A stretch of 35,471 nucleotides of DNA from Sporopachydermia quercuum. Its lineage: Eukaryota; Ascomycota; Sporopachydermiomycetes; Sporopachydermiales; Sporopachydermiaceae. Below the pieces are notes generated by a model that did no database searches, had not been told where the DNA came from, and saw only the letters and a list, made by a program, of their open reading frames with translations. The stretch is from assembly GCA_001599295.1 (NCBI GenBank), contig BCGN01000003.1, forward strand, positions 1 to 35,471, read 5' to 3'. Shown here in pieces: positions 1 through 12,100 of the stretch (position 1 is the stretch's first letter; the number at the start of each line of letters is the position of its first letter). The position numbers were made by a program, and so were the translations under genes.

Positions 1-101
1 CAACTACCTCCCAACTACCTCCCAACTACCTCCCAACTACCTCCCAACTACCTCCCAACTACCTCCCAACTACCTCCCAACTACCTCCCAACTACCTCCC
101 A
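1..101. repeat. Telomeric repeat array, 11-bp unit
   Basis: Nine perfect copies of CAACTACCTCC (positions 1-99) are followed by the first two bases of a tenth, after which the sequence becomes unique. The + strand of the array has no G, so the complementary strand (GGAGGTAGTTG) has no C. This strand bias, the tandem order and the position at the very edge of the window, with the C-rich strand reading inward 5' to 3', fit a left-hand chromosome end. Yeast telomere units vary in length and sequence between species; I do not recognise this unit as that of a named species. Confidence 0.9.
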
Positions 102-1611
102 GTACTAGAGTAAACTTCCAATTTCATGTATATAGATACAGAGTATACACATGTCCACACAAACGTCATGCAAACCGTTAATATTCGACAACCTTAGGTC
201 CAAACAAGTAGAATCAGAACATAATGACAGCTCGTCAATAATTGAAATAATTATAATTCAAGCATATAAATGAATAGCTACAAAGTTTGAAAATTCAATG
301 AGTATACTTATTTGATTATGGATCAACTGTAAGATGAAAATATCGATCATGTATTCATGGCGGATGAACGAATGTACTATGGGTTCCTACAAGCCCATCG
401 ATAAAAAAACAATTCAAGGTCAATCTATTGAATAACATACATCATTAGAAATCCCTTTATTACTTCAGTGTACATAGTATATAATACTTATAAGAAGCAA
501 TGGAAAACATAAAATAATTGTAGTAATTGTATAAACCTTAATAAATGATTAAATAATCAAGGTAAGAAGTAAAGATGCTTAAAAGTAACTAATAATAAGG
601 CACAAATGTAAAATAAATAAATAAGTAACACTACGACGGATTCTGAATAAAGCAGACATATACAATATTCAATATTCTACAAACTCTAGAGTAATAAAAC
701 AGTTATCATTAAAATACATTATTAGAAAGCCATTCATTACTTAGAATACAATAATTACAAGAATGAATGAATAATATAGAGATATAACAGAACACATATA
801 GAACCTAATAAAAGCTTACGTAATTGTAATAAGGTTAGCGCTGCTTCTCAGAATTTCTATTGTTCCTTTACGCTACCTCATATAAAAGGGTAAAAAGTCG
901 ATCAGCAAAACTCATGCAGCTACCATAAATAACAAAATACTTCCATCAATAACTATTCAAATTAGAATATGTAATTACAAAGCTGAGAATCAGGGGATTG
1001 CAATAAATATAATATATTTTTGACTTGGCAAAAACACGTTTTGTAATTAATAGATCTGTTTGAATAAACAGGAGTAAATAGACGGTAGTATATTTAACCT
1101 ACATATCATTTTCCAAAGAACGAATATGGGAGAAAGTATGAGATCCTAAAAAGGTAATTATAGAGTCTACTTCCTGATATGAGATGTCTGGTAGGCAGGA
1201 AGTACCTCAGCAGCGCACCACCACTGTCCCACCTAGTATTCCTAGAGCGTAGAACAAATTCTAGAGCTTTCGTCTTCGGGTTAAGCTTAGTAAGAGAAAA
1301 ACTATTCCGAAGTTTAATACCATTCAGCCAAAAGCTGAACATTGATAATATTTGAATTGTGCTAGAGAGCGAATTAAAACACCTTATCCGAGATCACATT
1401 TCAAAATCAGACATATCCAGTACCTGTCATTCAGTAGCTTTGAAAGAAGCTTTATGGAACTATCTCTCTGATCCTCATTTTCCGACGCCGGTTATATAGA
1501 GAAATACAAGATATACCTCCCTGCCGATTATTTAGAGTTACTGAGAGTGCAGTTAACGTTCAAATTTTTGGCGGATTATTCGAAAAAGGAAGCTATGAGA
1601 CAACACCGATT

Positions 1612-1627
1612 CGGCCCGCTCTGGCCG
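1612..1627. promoter_or_regulatory. CGG-N10-CCG inverted element
   Basis: CGG at 1612-1614 and CCG at 1625-1627 are ten bases apart; the arms extend to CGGCC and GGCCG. Everted or inverted CGG triplets at fixed spacing are typical sites for Zn2Cys6 transcription factors, and N10 spacing is that of Put3. The element lies in a local GC-rich patch about 850 bp upstream of the transporter at 2472, which is far for a yeast promoter. It could be chance. Confidence 0.25.
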
Positions 1628-2363
1628 GCATCTCGGAGCCTCAACTCTAATTTCTTTTTCCCCGCATCCAAAGATAAATAAGTAAAAAAAGGCTCTTTAT
1701 GTAGTCATTTTTTTGAACAAAATCTATTATGTTATTTTAGATTCATAAGCTACAATTATAATGTTTAGGCATCTATTGAATATCAACAGTAATTCTTTGC
1801 ATCTGCCACCTCATCTTGATGTTAGAGTTCTCCACTTCTTACAATGCTTTATGATTTTTTTGTATTTCCTAAATAGGCAATTGAAAACTAAAGTTTAGAC
1901 TAAGAAATTAAATAAAGGAAATAAGGGCAAAGGAAGAGTTTTCAGGATCTTGGTAACTCCAGTGGTAACTCCAGTTTGTCTGCCGCTTCAGTCTAATATC
2001 AAGAGAAAGGGAAAAACAGCTATTGCAAAAGAATTTAATTTATTGGAATATTTTATGTAGTGTTGCTTTTTAAAACCTATCTGTTGCGGAAAAGCTTACA
2101 TTATACAGGAATCACCTTAGATCTTAGTATTTTGTTCCAATTTTTGTTCGATTAAAATTTGAAATTAACTGTATCAGGGGCCGAAGTCAACTTAAGATTT
2201 ATCGGAACTGAACAAATGAGGAAGGAATCAACATTCGGAAGTGAATTTAGCCCTCACGGATTTAAGTCAATGAGGTTTTTATACTAAAAATCAAAAGCAT
2301 ACTATAGTTTATAAAAGTTTTGCTCATCCGGACTTATTGAAGTGCCTGGCACAATTTATTGAA

Positions 2364-2370
2364 TATATAA
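2364..2370 (+). promoter_or_regulatory. TATA box of the MCH-like transporter
   Basis: TATATAA lies about 100 bp upstream of the first ATG of the transporter, a usual distance in yeast. It is supported by motif and position only. Confidence 0.4.
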
Positions 2371-2471
2371 GTAGCCGATGTCTCAGCTTCTAGATTTATA
2401 TGACTAACCAGCATGAATCAAATTTGAAGGTTCAAAAACGGTCCAGGTATATTCTAGGGATTATTAATTGA

Positions 2472-3839
2472 ATGTGCTTAGATCGAACAGAAACAATGGC
2501 TCAACAAATTGCCACGGAAGAGACAATGAAACAAGAAGAGGTAGTGGTTGAAACAAACCAACTAGATATGCGCGATTCTTCTGGTCTAGAAGTGGATATG
2601 GAAGCTGCAGAAGAGCCCAAAGAATTAGACACTTCTCCAGCCTTAACAGTAAATGAGTGGAATCTTTCTAGTATCCTGTGTGTGACTGGAGGATTTTTCA
2701 GTCTATTTTGCAGTTTTGGAGTTGTGAATACGTTAGGATTGTTTGAAGGTTACTATGTTCAACATCAGTTAAGTGACCATACTGCATCGGCCGTCTCCTG
2801 GATTATTTCTTTGCAAACTTTTATTCTGCTTTTCAGTTCTCTTTTTGTTGGTAGGATATTCGACGTGGTGGGAATTAAGATTATCACTCTTTTTGGCTGT
2901 GTATTCGGAACTCTAGGCTTCATGATGACATCAATTTCGAAGGAATACTATCAGTTTATGTTAGCCCAAGGAGTTTGCTGTGGTTTAGGTATTTCAGCAA
3001 TGTATAATGCTGGATTTGCTTCGGTATCAAGCCATTTTCATAAACATCGTGTGATGGCTTTAAGTATAACAGCTAGTGGGTCGTCTTTAGGAGGTGTTAT
3101 TCTTCCTTTAATGTTCCGGTCGATTTTGAAAGACACATCTTTTGCTGTTGCTGTAAGATCCATCGGTTTTTTATATCTTGGAATGACTGGTTCCTGTGTT
3201 TTTTTTCTGACTAAAAGAAAGGCTGAGAATAGTGATCATGAGAAAGCCCATGTGATCAAGGTATGCTACAAATTGGTGAGGATTCCAAGGTACTCTGTTT
3301 TACTGTTCGGAGGTTTTGTATTCTACCTGGGGTTATTCATCCCTTTTTCGTACATTCCACTGTTTGCTCAGAATAAAGGATTTTCTCAAGATATGTCATA
3401 CAATCTGATCTCAATTCTGAATAGTGCAAGTTTTTTTGGTCGTCTAAGTTCTGGATTTCTCGTCCCATATGTCGGTGTATATAATCTCTTCTTGGTGACA
3501 TGTGGACTGTGTGGGGTTTTTTGCACGGCGATGTGGGTGCCAATAAGTACTCATGTTCAGATTATTGTTTTTTCGGTTCTGATTGGGTTATTTAGTGGCA
3601 CCCCAATTTCGCTGACTACACCTATGTTTGCTGATGGATCACCTCACCATGAGATTGGCACTCGGATTGGACTTGCCTCTACTGTGATGTCCTTTGGGGC
3701 CCTTCTTGGGGCCCCTATGGCTTCACTTGCATTACACCCCGAATATGATAATTTATGGATTCTGGGAGTTTGGAGTGGTGTTTGCTTATTGACAGCTTCT
3801 GTCATTATGCGTCTGGCCCCGTTTGCACGAGCTGCATAA
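2472..3839 (+). CDS. MFS transporter, monocarboxylate-permease (MCH) type
   Basis: Encodes 455 residues. An acidic, hydrophilic N-terminus of about 65 residues is followed by roughly twelve hydrophobic segments in two halves joined by a basic loop near residues 245-270. The first half has the MFS loop motif GRIFDVVGIK, and the second half has FGRLSSGF after its second helix, the usual internal repeat. The order and spacing match fungal monocarboxylate-permease homologues (S. cerevisiae MCH1-5), some of which carry other substrates; Mch5 imports riboflavin. The substrate cannot be read from sequence. It is the gene nearest the telomere and lies in a sulfur-scavenging neighbourhood, so an organic sulfur acid is possible, but this is inference. 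A second in-frame ATG at 2496 (ACAATGGCT) has a better context and may be the true start. Confidence 0.85.
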   Translation: MCLDRTETMAQQIATEETMKQEEVVVETNQLDMRDSSGLEVDMEAAEEPKELDTSPALTVNEWNLSSILCVTGGFFSLFCSFGVVNTLGLFEGYYVQHQLSDHTASAVSWIISLQTFILLFSSLFVGRIFDVVGIKIITLFGCVFGTLGFMMTSISKEYYQFMLAQGVCCGLGISAMYNAGFASVSSHFHKHRVMALSITASGSSLGGVILPLMFRSILKDTSFAVAVRSIGFLYLGMTGSCVFFLTKRKAENSDHEKAHVIKVCYKLVRIPRYSVLLFGGFVFYLGLFIPFSYIPLFAQNKGFSQDMSYNLISILNSASFFGRLSSGFLVPYVGVYNLFLVTCGLCGVFCTAMWVPISTHVQIIVFSVLIGLFSGTPISLTTPMFADGSPHHEIGTRIGLASTVMSFGALLGAPMASLALHPEYDNLWILGVWSGVCLLTASVIMRLAPFARAA

Positions 3840-6800
3840 AAAAGAGTGTTTGGTTCTATAGGTGACTGATATGTTGAAATACGTTAGTTTGATTTCTTGG
3901 CGTGTCTGTGATTGTTAGCAAAGTGAAGTACGCAAAAAAGACGTACTACTATTTCTGACGAGCTGAAAAGTCCTTATCGTAATGGGGGACGTGTAAACAA
4001 CAATAAAATACATCTTCATGAAAAAGATATGCTACTACAACCGATAGAAAGCAATCTCAGCAGGTGGAATGGATCAAATTAGAGTTGAGAGGTTCCTCAA
4101 GAACTTGCTATAATTCTGAATGGTAAAGTTTATTCTTTTTTATGAGAATCAGAACTTAAGGAATAAATGCATGTAATAGCTACAGATCGATAGAATTGCC
4201 TAGGAGGACGTTGTAATAACTCGTGACAAAATATGAAGGATGTAATTAATCAGGAAAGAGTGTGAAAGGAGAAATACTATGAAATTGTGATTGAAAATCA
4301 GGAAATACTACATATAAAATATATACACAACTGCAGAAACTGCAGAATACACAATTTAAGATTAAATGTTGGTTGTTTGAATTTGTTTAGATGGTTAATT
4401 TAACAATTTATGGAGATGTAATAGCTTTGAGCTATACCTATGGTCCTTAATACTTTTAGACAATGAAGTAGCCTGAGAGTCATTCACACTCAAGTGAGAA
4501 ATAATAGAAGTTAACCTACAAGTGTATATAGGAGGAAGAGAAAATAGTTCTTTAAAATGTTCGAATTCATTAGTTGATCTCTAGCTAGTAACACCACTCA
4601 ATCTTGTAAATGAAATTGACTACGCACTTAACTTATGCTTTCTCTAGCCTGGCTTATGGTGAAATACTTGAACAATATGAAAAGGTATGAATAGAAGAAA
4701 TGAGTAAAAGAGAACCATAGAACGATAGATATTAATTAAAACTTACAGCCAAACAATTAATCCAATCAATATGTACAAATATAAATTTGATTCCAATCAA
4801 CTGAGTGTCGAGTCACCTGCTAAACATAGTTATCTTGCCATTTTTGGAGTATTAGAATTACGAGCTTAATCGGTAGTTTCATAGAAGTATATTCTATTTT
4901 CTAACTGTGAAGAAAGCGTTTGAAAGGCTNACTAGTTTAAATACTTTTTTGACAGCAAAACCAAAATCTTGCTATTAATTTCCATTGGAGATGGATGGTT
5001 TTATAAGGGCCGTGTGAGAAGTTTTCAGCTGAATATTACTCATGCTCTACTAGCAAACGTTTCAGAAAGCTAACAGTATTTGATACTTGTTCTCAGAATT
5101 TTCCTGACCAGATACGTTTCACCTAACCGAACTTCTAAAACTTACGTTAAATCCGGTGGTATGTTGACACAAAAACCTCAAACAATTCGTGATTCCAATT
5201 ATTCAATCTCCAAGTTCTTTTTCTCATCTTCTTCTGCACTGAGTCATATGGTGGTAAAGGAACTGATAGTTTAAAGTAAGATATTCGAACTTCCCATTAA
5301 AGCAACCTGTCAGGTGATTAAGAGATTATACATGTGCTTCAAAACTTATCACTGTAGCAGTCAAAATTGTGATGCTCCCCATTCATGAATAGTTTGAACA
5401 TTAAATGAAATCAGCAATTAATTACTTTCATTATCTTCACTTTGATAGGTTTCAATAGAAGTTTCAATATCAAGTCTAATTTAAAACAAATTATACTTCA
5501 TTATTGGTTTGCCCTGCTTGAAGAGTCTGATTCTATAGTGGCTTTAGCCATAGTTTGGCAAACACCGCCCACCATAGTTTGGCGTAATGCCCACTTTATC
5601 GTATTCCGCATTCAAAAAAGGGACCGTTTTAGTTCTTTTTATTTTCGATGAGAACTTTATATTTATTTTTCGAAATGTCATTAAAGTTTACATTTTTATA
5701 GAAGATTAATTGATTCGGCAGTTACACCACAGAAGTTACCGAGATTATAATTATATTTCAATCCTTTTTGAAAGTCTAATTATAATAACCTCGTTTTTAA
5801 AGTTAGCGTCAATGTATTATCAATTGAAATCGGAAACTCTGAAAGGTAGGTATAATATAAAGTTCTTTTTTCATATTCTTTTTCCTCTCATTTTAATTGA
5901 CGATTCAGGGTTATCAGTTATTTTCTATTGCTTACCTCAAAATGTACCAGATCAATAACGAATAATATGCCGGGTTGTTATCTTCATTACCATAATCATA
6001 GATTAGTTGAATAGTGAACATTGATATTCGAGAAAAACTGTTTACTAATTAATAGGTTCAGTGTATTGGCGCCTTTCATCTGAATCTAAGAACAAGATTT
6101 ACTCACGGCATTGATAAATTTCAGTATCTATTATAAGATATAGAGTAAACACCAAAGATTTTCAATGAAAATTAATTCAAATTTCACATATTGACTAGAG
6201 ATTTACAAGAAATGATCATAAAGAATGAGACAGTTACCCATTAAGAAGCGCTCTACAATCACGGGTTTCCATTGTTCAACTACTAAACTATCAATCATTA
6301 TTCGCATTATTGCTCTATTCACCCACATTACTTTTTCTTGAATGTATAGCTTCAAGCGAAGAAGGAACAACAAGGCATCATCCCATAAGATCACAACCAT
6401 CCAGGGTCCAAAACATTCTTGATCACCTAGCCTACATGAAACTATAATTATTGCACCATGAAAAGCTTGAAACAACTACAAGCACGCAATCAATTGACTA
6501 AATTGTTGAATAATTCATGATAGCGAGATGCAATGTCTGAAACTCTCTGATCGAAAATATTATGCTATTAAAGTTTATTATTACTCATATATAAGATTGA
6601 TTGTTCCATGCATATGGTTCATTGAACTCTAAATTGAGTTGTCTAAATTAGGATGTTGTATTTCTTGATAACGTTTTAATAATTACTTCCAGAAAGAATA
6701 AAGTAAATGAGGAGAACTTGTTACTCAACAAGATGCTATAGTGGAGTTAGGCATTTCTCTACTTCATACTAACCCAGACTCACGAAGAGAAGTGGAGCAC

Positions 6801-7497
6801 ATCAAAGCTCTCGTACTTATTTCAAATTAAAGTTGCGAATCATCAATAGCTATAAGCTCACTGAATCCTTGGTATTCGATTATATAGAGAACTATTATAT
6901 TCAGCAATTTATCTCATTTCTCTATAGCTATTTAGACTAATATCTGAATTAAACTAATCAGCATATGGTAAGACCACTTGCTGCCAAATAATATCAGCTT
7001 TCTTCTACAGTTTTATAAGGAAACCACTATGCCATCATCAGAAGAAAATGCCAATGCAATTGTCTTGTGAATTGGCAACCAAGAACCAGTTAACTTCTCC
7101 TTAACTTGAAACTGAAGGTGAATTTATTAATTTTAGTTCAACTTTATTTGAATAAAGTTGACGATTTGACAGATGATGCCTTCTGCTTCATTAAATGGTG
7201 TCTTACTATTTTTGAATGACCAAGCCAACTAACATATTGCTCTAGATTTTCTGATGATACTACAGCATTGAACTTACAGCAAAATTAACTGGAAAGAAAA
7301 TTTCTTTAATTCTAAGAAAAATTGTATAAATATGAAGCGTTCGGGCTTTTCTGCTGAGAACGATCTTTTACAAGATTGAAGCTCATATCCTTTTTTCTTT
7401 CTGTAACTAATTCTCTTTTATGTGTTGATAACAATCATACAGAAACACATAACATACAAACAGTAATAAAATAAACCAATTTTTAATCTTCTCAACC
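3840..7497. other. Intergenic region, no gene seen
   Basis: About 3.7 kb of AT-rich DNA. The open frames here (5080-5274, 5442-5651, 5710-5958 on +; 6203-6475 on -) all begin with TTG and match nothing I know. A direct repeat CCATAGTTTGGC occurs at 5548-5559 and 5572-5583. The only supportable element is the TATA box before the permease gene at 7498. Confidence 0.5.
7325..7332 (+). promoter_or_regulatory. TATA box of MUP1-like gene
   Basis: TATAAATA lies about 165 bp upstream of the permease ATG. I see no CACGTG or RTCACRTGA site in the kilobase before this gene. Confidence 0.4.
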
Positions 7498-9153
7498 ATG
7501 GTACTTGAGAAGGTGAAAGAAACGTTCCGAAAAGGTCGTCTCATTGAGATTGACGATAAATTGATTGATGAAACATATTCAGGAGCAGAGATAGAATTAG
7601 ACAAAGGTGTTCGAAGTGTTGGATATGTTACCGCAATTTTCCTTATTTTCAACCGAATTATCGGTACAGGTATTTTTGCTACACCATCAACAATCTTCAC
7701 ATTATCAGGTTCAGCAGGATTTTCTATGATGTTATGGTTATGCGGTACTATTATTGCATTTTCTGGAATGCTGGTATTTATGGAGTTCGGTGTTGCTTTA
7801 CCGAGAAATGGTGGAGAAAAGAATTATTTAGAATTTGTTTATACTAAACCAAAGTTCTTCATAACATGTTTCTACGCTATCTATGTCTTCTTTCTAGGCC
7901 AAGCATCTGGTAATTCTATTGTGTTTGGAGAGTTTATCTTAAATGCTGCTGGTGTGGAAGTAACAAGATGGAATCAAAGAGGTGTTGGTATTGCATGTCT
8001 TTCATTTGCTTTTCTTATCCACGCCTTTTTCAAGAAGACAGGTATGGTTTTACAGAATGTGTTGGGTACATTCAAACTTGTTATTATTGTAATGATTTCC
8101 GTCATCGGATGGGTAGCATTGTCTGGAAAGCTTAATATTCCACCAGCACATAATTTTGATAATTCATTTGCAGGTACTTCAGGATCTGCTTATGGTGTCG
8201 TGACAGCCCTTTATAGTGTCATTTGGTCCTACCTTGGTTATTCCAATGCAAACTACGCATTAGGAGAAATTAAGGATCCTGTAAAGACATTAAAGGTTGC
8301 AGCACCTGTTGCATTGATTATCGTTGCGATCTTTTATATGTTTGTTAATGTTGCTTATTTTGCTGTTGTACCAGAAGCTGAGTTCAAAGCTTCTGGAACC
8401 ATTTTAGCAGCAAAGTTTTTCAATATAGTATTTGGTGAGGAAGCTGAAAAGGCTCTCTCGGTTATTGTTGCATTATCAGCTTTGGGAAATGTGATGGCCG
8501 TTACCTTTTCTCAGGGAAGACTTTTACAGCAGTTAGCAAGAGAAGGTGTTTTACCTTACTCTTCATTTTTTGCTTCCAGTAAACCTTTTAACTCTCCTGC
8601 TGCTGGTCTTTTTGAACAATACGTTGTATGTCTGATTATTATCGTTGGACCTCCACCAGGTGATGCTTTCGAGTTTATCATGAAGCTTCAATCATATCCT
8701 ATCAATGTTATTAATGCTCTTGTATCTGGTGGTTTGATTTATATATATATTCAAAAAAGAAAAGGTAACATCGAATGGAGTCCTCCATTTAGAGCTACTT
8801 TGCCCGTTGTTATTTTCTTCTTCTTATCAAATGTCTACCTAATTGCTGCACCATTTGTTCCCCCTAGTAACGGTGAAAATGTTTACAATGATCTACCATA
8901 CTGGCTACATTGTGTAGTTGGTATTGGCATTTTATTTCTTGGTGGGGTCTATTGGGTTTTCTGGGCTAGAGTCTTCCCCAAATTGTTGCATTACGAACTT
9001 ATAGTTACTCAAGTTGTCGGTGAAGATGGATTTTACAGAAACAATATCACCAAAAGAAGTACTAAAGCTATTAATGATGTTGAAGGAGATCCTGCCAATG
9101 CAAATTCCAATGATGATTCGAAAGAAGATATTGAAAAAGTCTCTATCAATTAA
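7498..9153 (+). CDS. MUP1: High-affinity methionine permease, Mup1 type
   Basis: Encodes 551 residues, close to S. cerevisiae Mup1 (574) and Mup3 (546). Signature stretches match Mup1 closely along the whole length: GTGIFATPSTI in helix 1, MEFGVALPRNGGEKNYLE, TRWNQRGVGIA, SVIWSYLGYSNANYALGE, FSQGRLLQQLAREGVLP, FFASSKPFNSP and VPPSNGENVY. About twelve membrane segments follow a hydrophilic N-terminus of about 40 residues, and the C-terminal tail is acidic. The family takes up methionine, with lower-affinity uptake of cysteine, across the plasma membrane and belongs to the amino acid-polyamine-organocation superfamily. The start ATG (ACCATGG) is the only sensible one. It fits the sulfur theme of the neighbourhood. 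Mup1 is repressed by sulfur through Met4 in S. cerevisiae; no clear Met4/Cbf1 site is visible here. Confidence 0.95.
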   Translation: MVLEKVKETFRKGRLIEIDDKLIDETYSGAEIELDKGVRSVGYVTAIFLIFNRIIGTGIFATPSTIFTLSGSAGFSMMLWLCGTIIAFSGMLVFMEFGVALPRNGGEKNYLEFVYTKPKFFITCFYAIYVFFLGQASGNSIVFGEFILNAAGVEVTRWNQRGVGIACLSFAFLIHAFFKKTGMVLQNVLGTFKLVIIVMISVIGWVALSGKLNIPPAHNFDNSFAGTSGSAYGVVTALYSVIWSYLGYSNANYALGEIKDPVKTLKVAAPVALIIVAIFYMFVNVAYFAVVPEAEFKASGTILAAKFFNIVFGEEAEKALSVIVALSALGNVMAVTFSQGRLLQQLAREGVLPYSSFFASSKPFNSPAAGLFEQYVVCLIIIVGPPPGDAFEFIMKLQSYPINVINALVSGGLIYIYIQKRKGNIEWSPPFRATLPVVIFFFLSNVYLIAAPFVPPSNGENVYNDLPYWLHCVVGIGILFLGGVYWVFWARVFPKLLHYELIVTQVVGEDGFYRNNITKRSTKAINDVEGDPANANSNDDSKEDIEKVSIN

Positions 9154-12100
9154 TCAAATGTTTATCATTAACTTATGTTTATGATTTAAAGGCTGGAGTT
9201 ATTTCGTGGCTTTTTTTATCTCAATCCTTTAATTTTTCTTTTTATTTTATAGACATTTGTTGAATGATTTTATGTTTTGCATTTTTACATACTAAATGAG
9301 TCTATAAAACAAATCAACCTTATGAGGTTGGTACTGTTCTTTATTTACCAATATTGTAGTAGTTTTTAAAGTTAAAACAACCTTGGAGACTAGAAGTCTT
9401 CCAACCTCCACATCAACTGATACCTTTCCAATGTCTCACTTTGTTTATCAGCAAAGACCATATCTGATTATTACAAGTAAAAAGATTAGTTTTCAATATT
9501 ACGAATTTGATGCAAAATTTTCATGCATAAATCGTAATACCAATGCTGGCTCATTTAAGAGGGGGTAGACTTTCTCTGAGGAGAAAAGACAAGGCTCAGA
9601 AAAACGTTAAAGATAAACGTTATTTCAACTTCCTTAAACAAAATAAAGCTTTAAACTTTCTGCACCATTCTCACCTCACAAATTAGTAGCCATTATCTTC
9701 ATCGAAGGGATAGATTGAAAATAAACACTAAAAGAAGAAACTGAAAACAAACTGAGGAGGTATAAACTAGGAAATCTACCAATATTTTTTATGATTATAT
9801 TCCTAGGGAAGTAACGTAGCATAAGTATAAATCCTCCACTTACTTGTTTTCAACCCAAAAGTAATCTATATGAAGCAGGAGATGTCTAGTTCAATAAAAC
9901 AAGTCGAAGATACAATTACCAGGAACATCTTAGGGGATCATGACACATTACAGATACTTGGTTTTATAGTTTCTAGAAAACTATGACTAGAGAACTGGCA
10001 TAAATAGCATAGTCTTAATGATTAGCTTACAGTCTTACCTCTGCTGATCTAGAATAGAAGCATCTCTTTGTTTAATTTATTATAGAAATTCACAACAAAA
10101 TCTAATAGTATTTATTACTAAAACCCCATTTAATATTAAAATACTTATTGCTCTCAAATTTATCTGGCTTAGACTTTGATATGGTGATTACACCTTACTT
10201 CAGATTAGCATTAATAACATTCCTTCAGCTTTTAGTCTTGATGCAGCTGCAGAGTTTTGGGAGGGTGTTTTTTGACTATTTCATATTGCTTTGGGGTATT
10301 GTCGATAAAGTCCTATTGATATCGCTATAAAAGTCTATAATGCAGATATTATAATATTAAGAACTTCTCTTTACTTATTGGAGTTGAGAACAAAACATTT
10401 GAGAGATAAGTATTTTCAAACAGATAGATTGAATATCTATTCAGTTTAATCTGAATGGTGTATAATCTCCAATAGCTAATATTATTTACTAATAATCTAT
10501 ATGTTTTCGTTTTTATTTATTTTTGTTTTTGAATCGCTTTCTGTTGGGAGGTATACAATTATTATAGCTTGACTTCAACTTTCTTATTGCTCTACTCCCT
10601 GACGAATGATACTTCTTGCAATCTATAGAATAAGCTTTGGTTTTATTGTTCATGCGATTAATCTTAACATATATCAAAGCTTAGTAGTCAATATATCATT
10701 CAGTGATAAGTGATTGGCTGCGACCTAAACTTATAGCTGATTCCTAATAATTTCGTATATTTACCTAATGCTCTACTTTAGTGTATAGTAAACGTCCACA
10801 AGTATATGATATTCCTTAGGAATAATGAAAATAAGCATTTTCTGGAAAAACGTTTATTATAATTGTTTTTAATGGTTTCAACTCAGACTTCGTGAAGAAT
10901 GCCTGCATGTGAAGGATTTAAAATATTTCATGCTTTCGAGAGATTCTATTCATTGACCATACTCTGGCTCATAAATCTATTACTTACGCAGGAAAGTCGC
11001 TAGCTCAGTAAACCTTTGTGGCATTTATCAATTAAAAAAACTTCTTTCTAAAGCGGCTCTATTAATACAATTGATTTTTATAATTCAATTTCAAATCAAA
11101 GCCTGTGTCAATTCTTAATACAGTGGAATAGATTGTAGAGACTTCAGTACTCTGAAGTTCAATGAAAAGTACTACGATGGAAAAACATCCGCTGAGATAA
11201 ATTGACTATTAATTGGCTAACAAAAATAATCCCATATTGTAGATTATTTCTGAAAATCTAGGAGCAAAAATAGTTACCAGTATTAAAGCCCAAGCTTTGA
11301 TAATAATCCTAGATGCATTCATTACACTGACTGATAATGAATGGTATTTAGAAAGTTTCCATTAGTCTATAAGTAATTTTCAACCTATACAAACACATTT
11401 GTAAAAACCTATGTACCAACTTTCCAAAGATTTAGCTGTCCAACATGATTTCCACCAGCAATTATTGGCAGTAATTAGTTTATTCTCATTTGAATCAAGC
11501 TAGGATATGGCGCAACACATCAAGCCCTTAAAGTAGTTGGAAGACTTACATATTTGAAGCACAATAATGTACGGCTTGGCAAACAGCTTTGATAAGGATG
11601 GGATTATGTCTCAAATATATATTCTGTCAAGTAAAGATCTGCATCATGTTGTGCTTTGTGCTTTTTCCTAGGTTTATTTTACCTGTATTTTAAGTAGAAG
11701 TATCACTATTGTCCATTTTTGATCAAAGGCAGCTGAAAGGTTNATTCTTTTCTTTTCAATAAAAGAAAATGTTACAGTGACAATTAATTTTCCTTGTTAT
11801 TTTCACTATTCTTTGTATTGAAACAAAGATTAGTTAATCAGATGATAGCATTCCCTTCTACTCAGATACAGATAGGGGCTACATTAGAGAGTAATTTGTA
11901 CCTCAGTCATTTTTGCTTACATTGCACTTCTATTCTGAACAAAACTATAATAATGATCTCAGCCATTACTGTTTTGGTAGATAGTAATCCCACATATAGT
12001 CAAAGGGAAAAACATTTCAGAAAGAAGAAAAAGGCAGAAGAAACTATCATATTCCCGTCTAAGGACATAAATCAGTTATATTATGATTCATAGTTCACTG

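Larger units (their letters stand above)
102..2471. other. Subtelomeric non-coding region
   Basis: About 2.4 kb of AT-rich DNA between the telomeric repeats and the first transporter. It holds one ATG-initiated 78-codon reading frame (1106-1342, - strand) with no recognisable similarity, a 12-bp tandem duplication (1951-1974) and an unusually GC-rich patch around 1603-1646. I see no X- or Y'-like element, helicase gene or transposon. Confidence 0.5.

Noticed and set aside
1106-1342. 78-codon - strand ATG frame near the telomere
   Set aside because: It has a true ATG but no recognisable motif or promoter element; too weak to call a gene.
5080-5958. Three successive small + strand open frames
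   Set aside because: All begin with TTG, have no recognisable similarity and lie in different contexts; they are most simply chance frames.
6203-6475. 90-codon - strand open frame
   Set aside because: It begins with TTG and resembles no known protein.
9268-9278. Perfect match to the S. cerevisiae replication-origin consensus
   Set aside because: TTTTATGTTTT is frequent by chance in AT-rich DNA and origin motifs differ between yeast lineages.
11794-12093. 99-codon + strand open frame
   Set aside because: It begins with TTG; its composition is not distinctive and no family is recognised.
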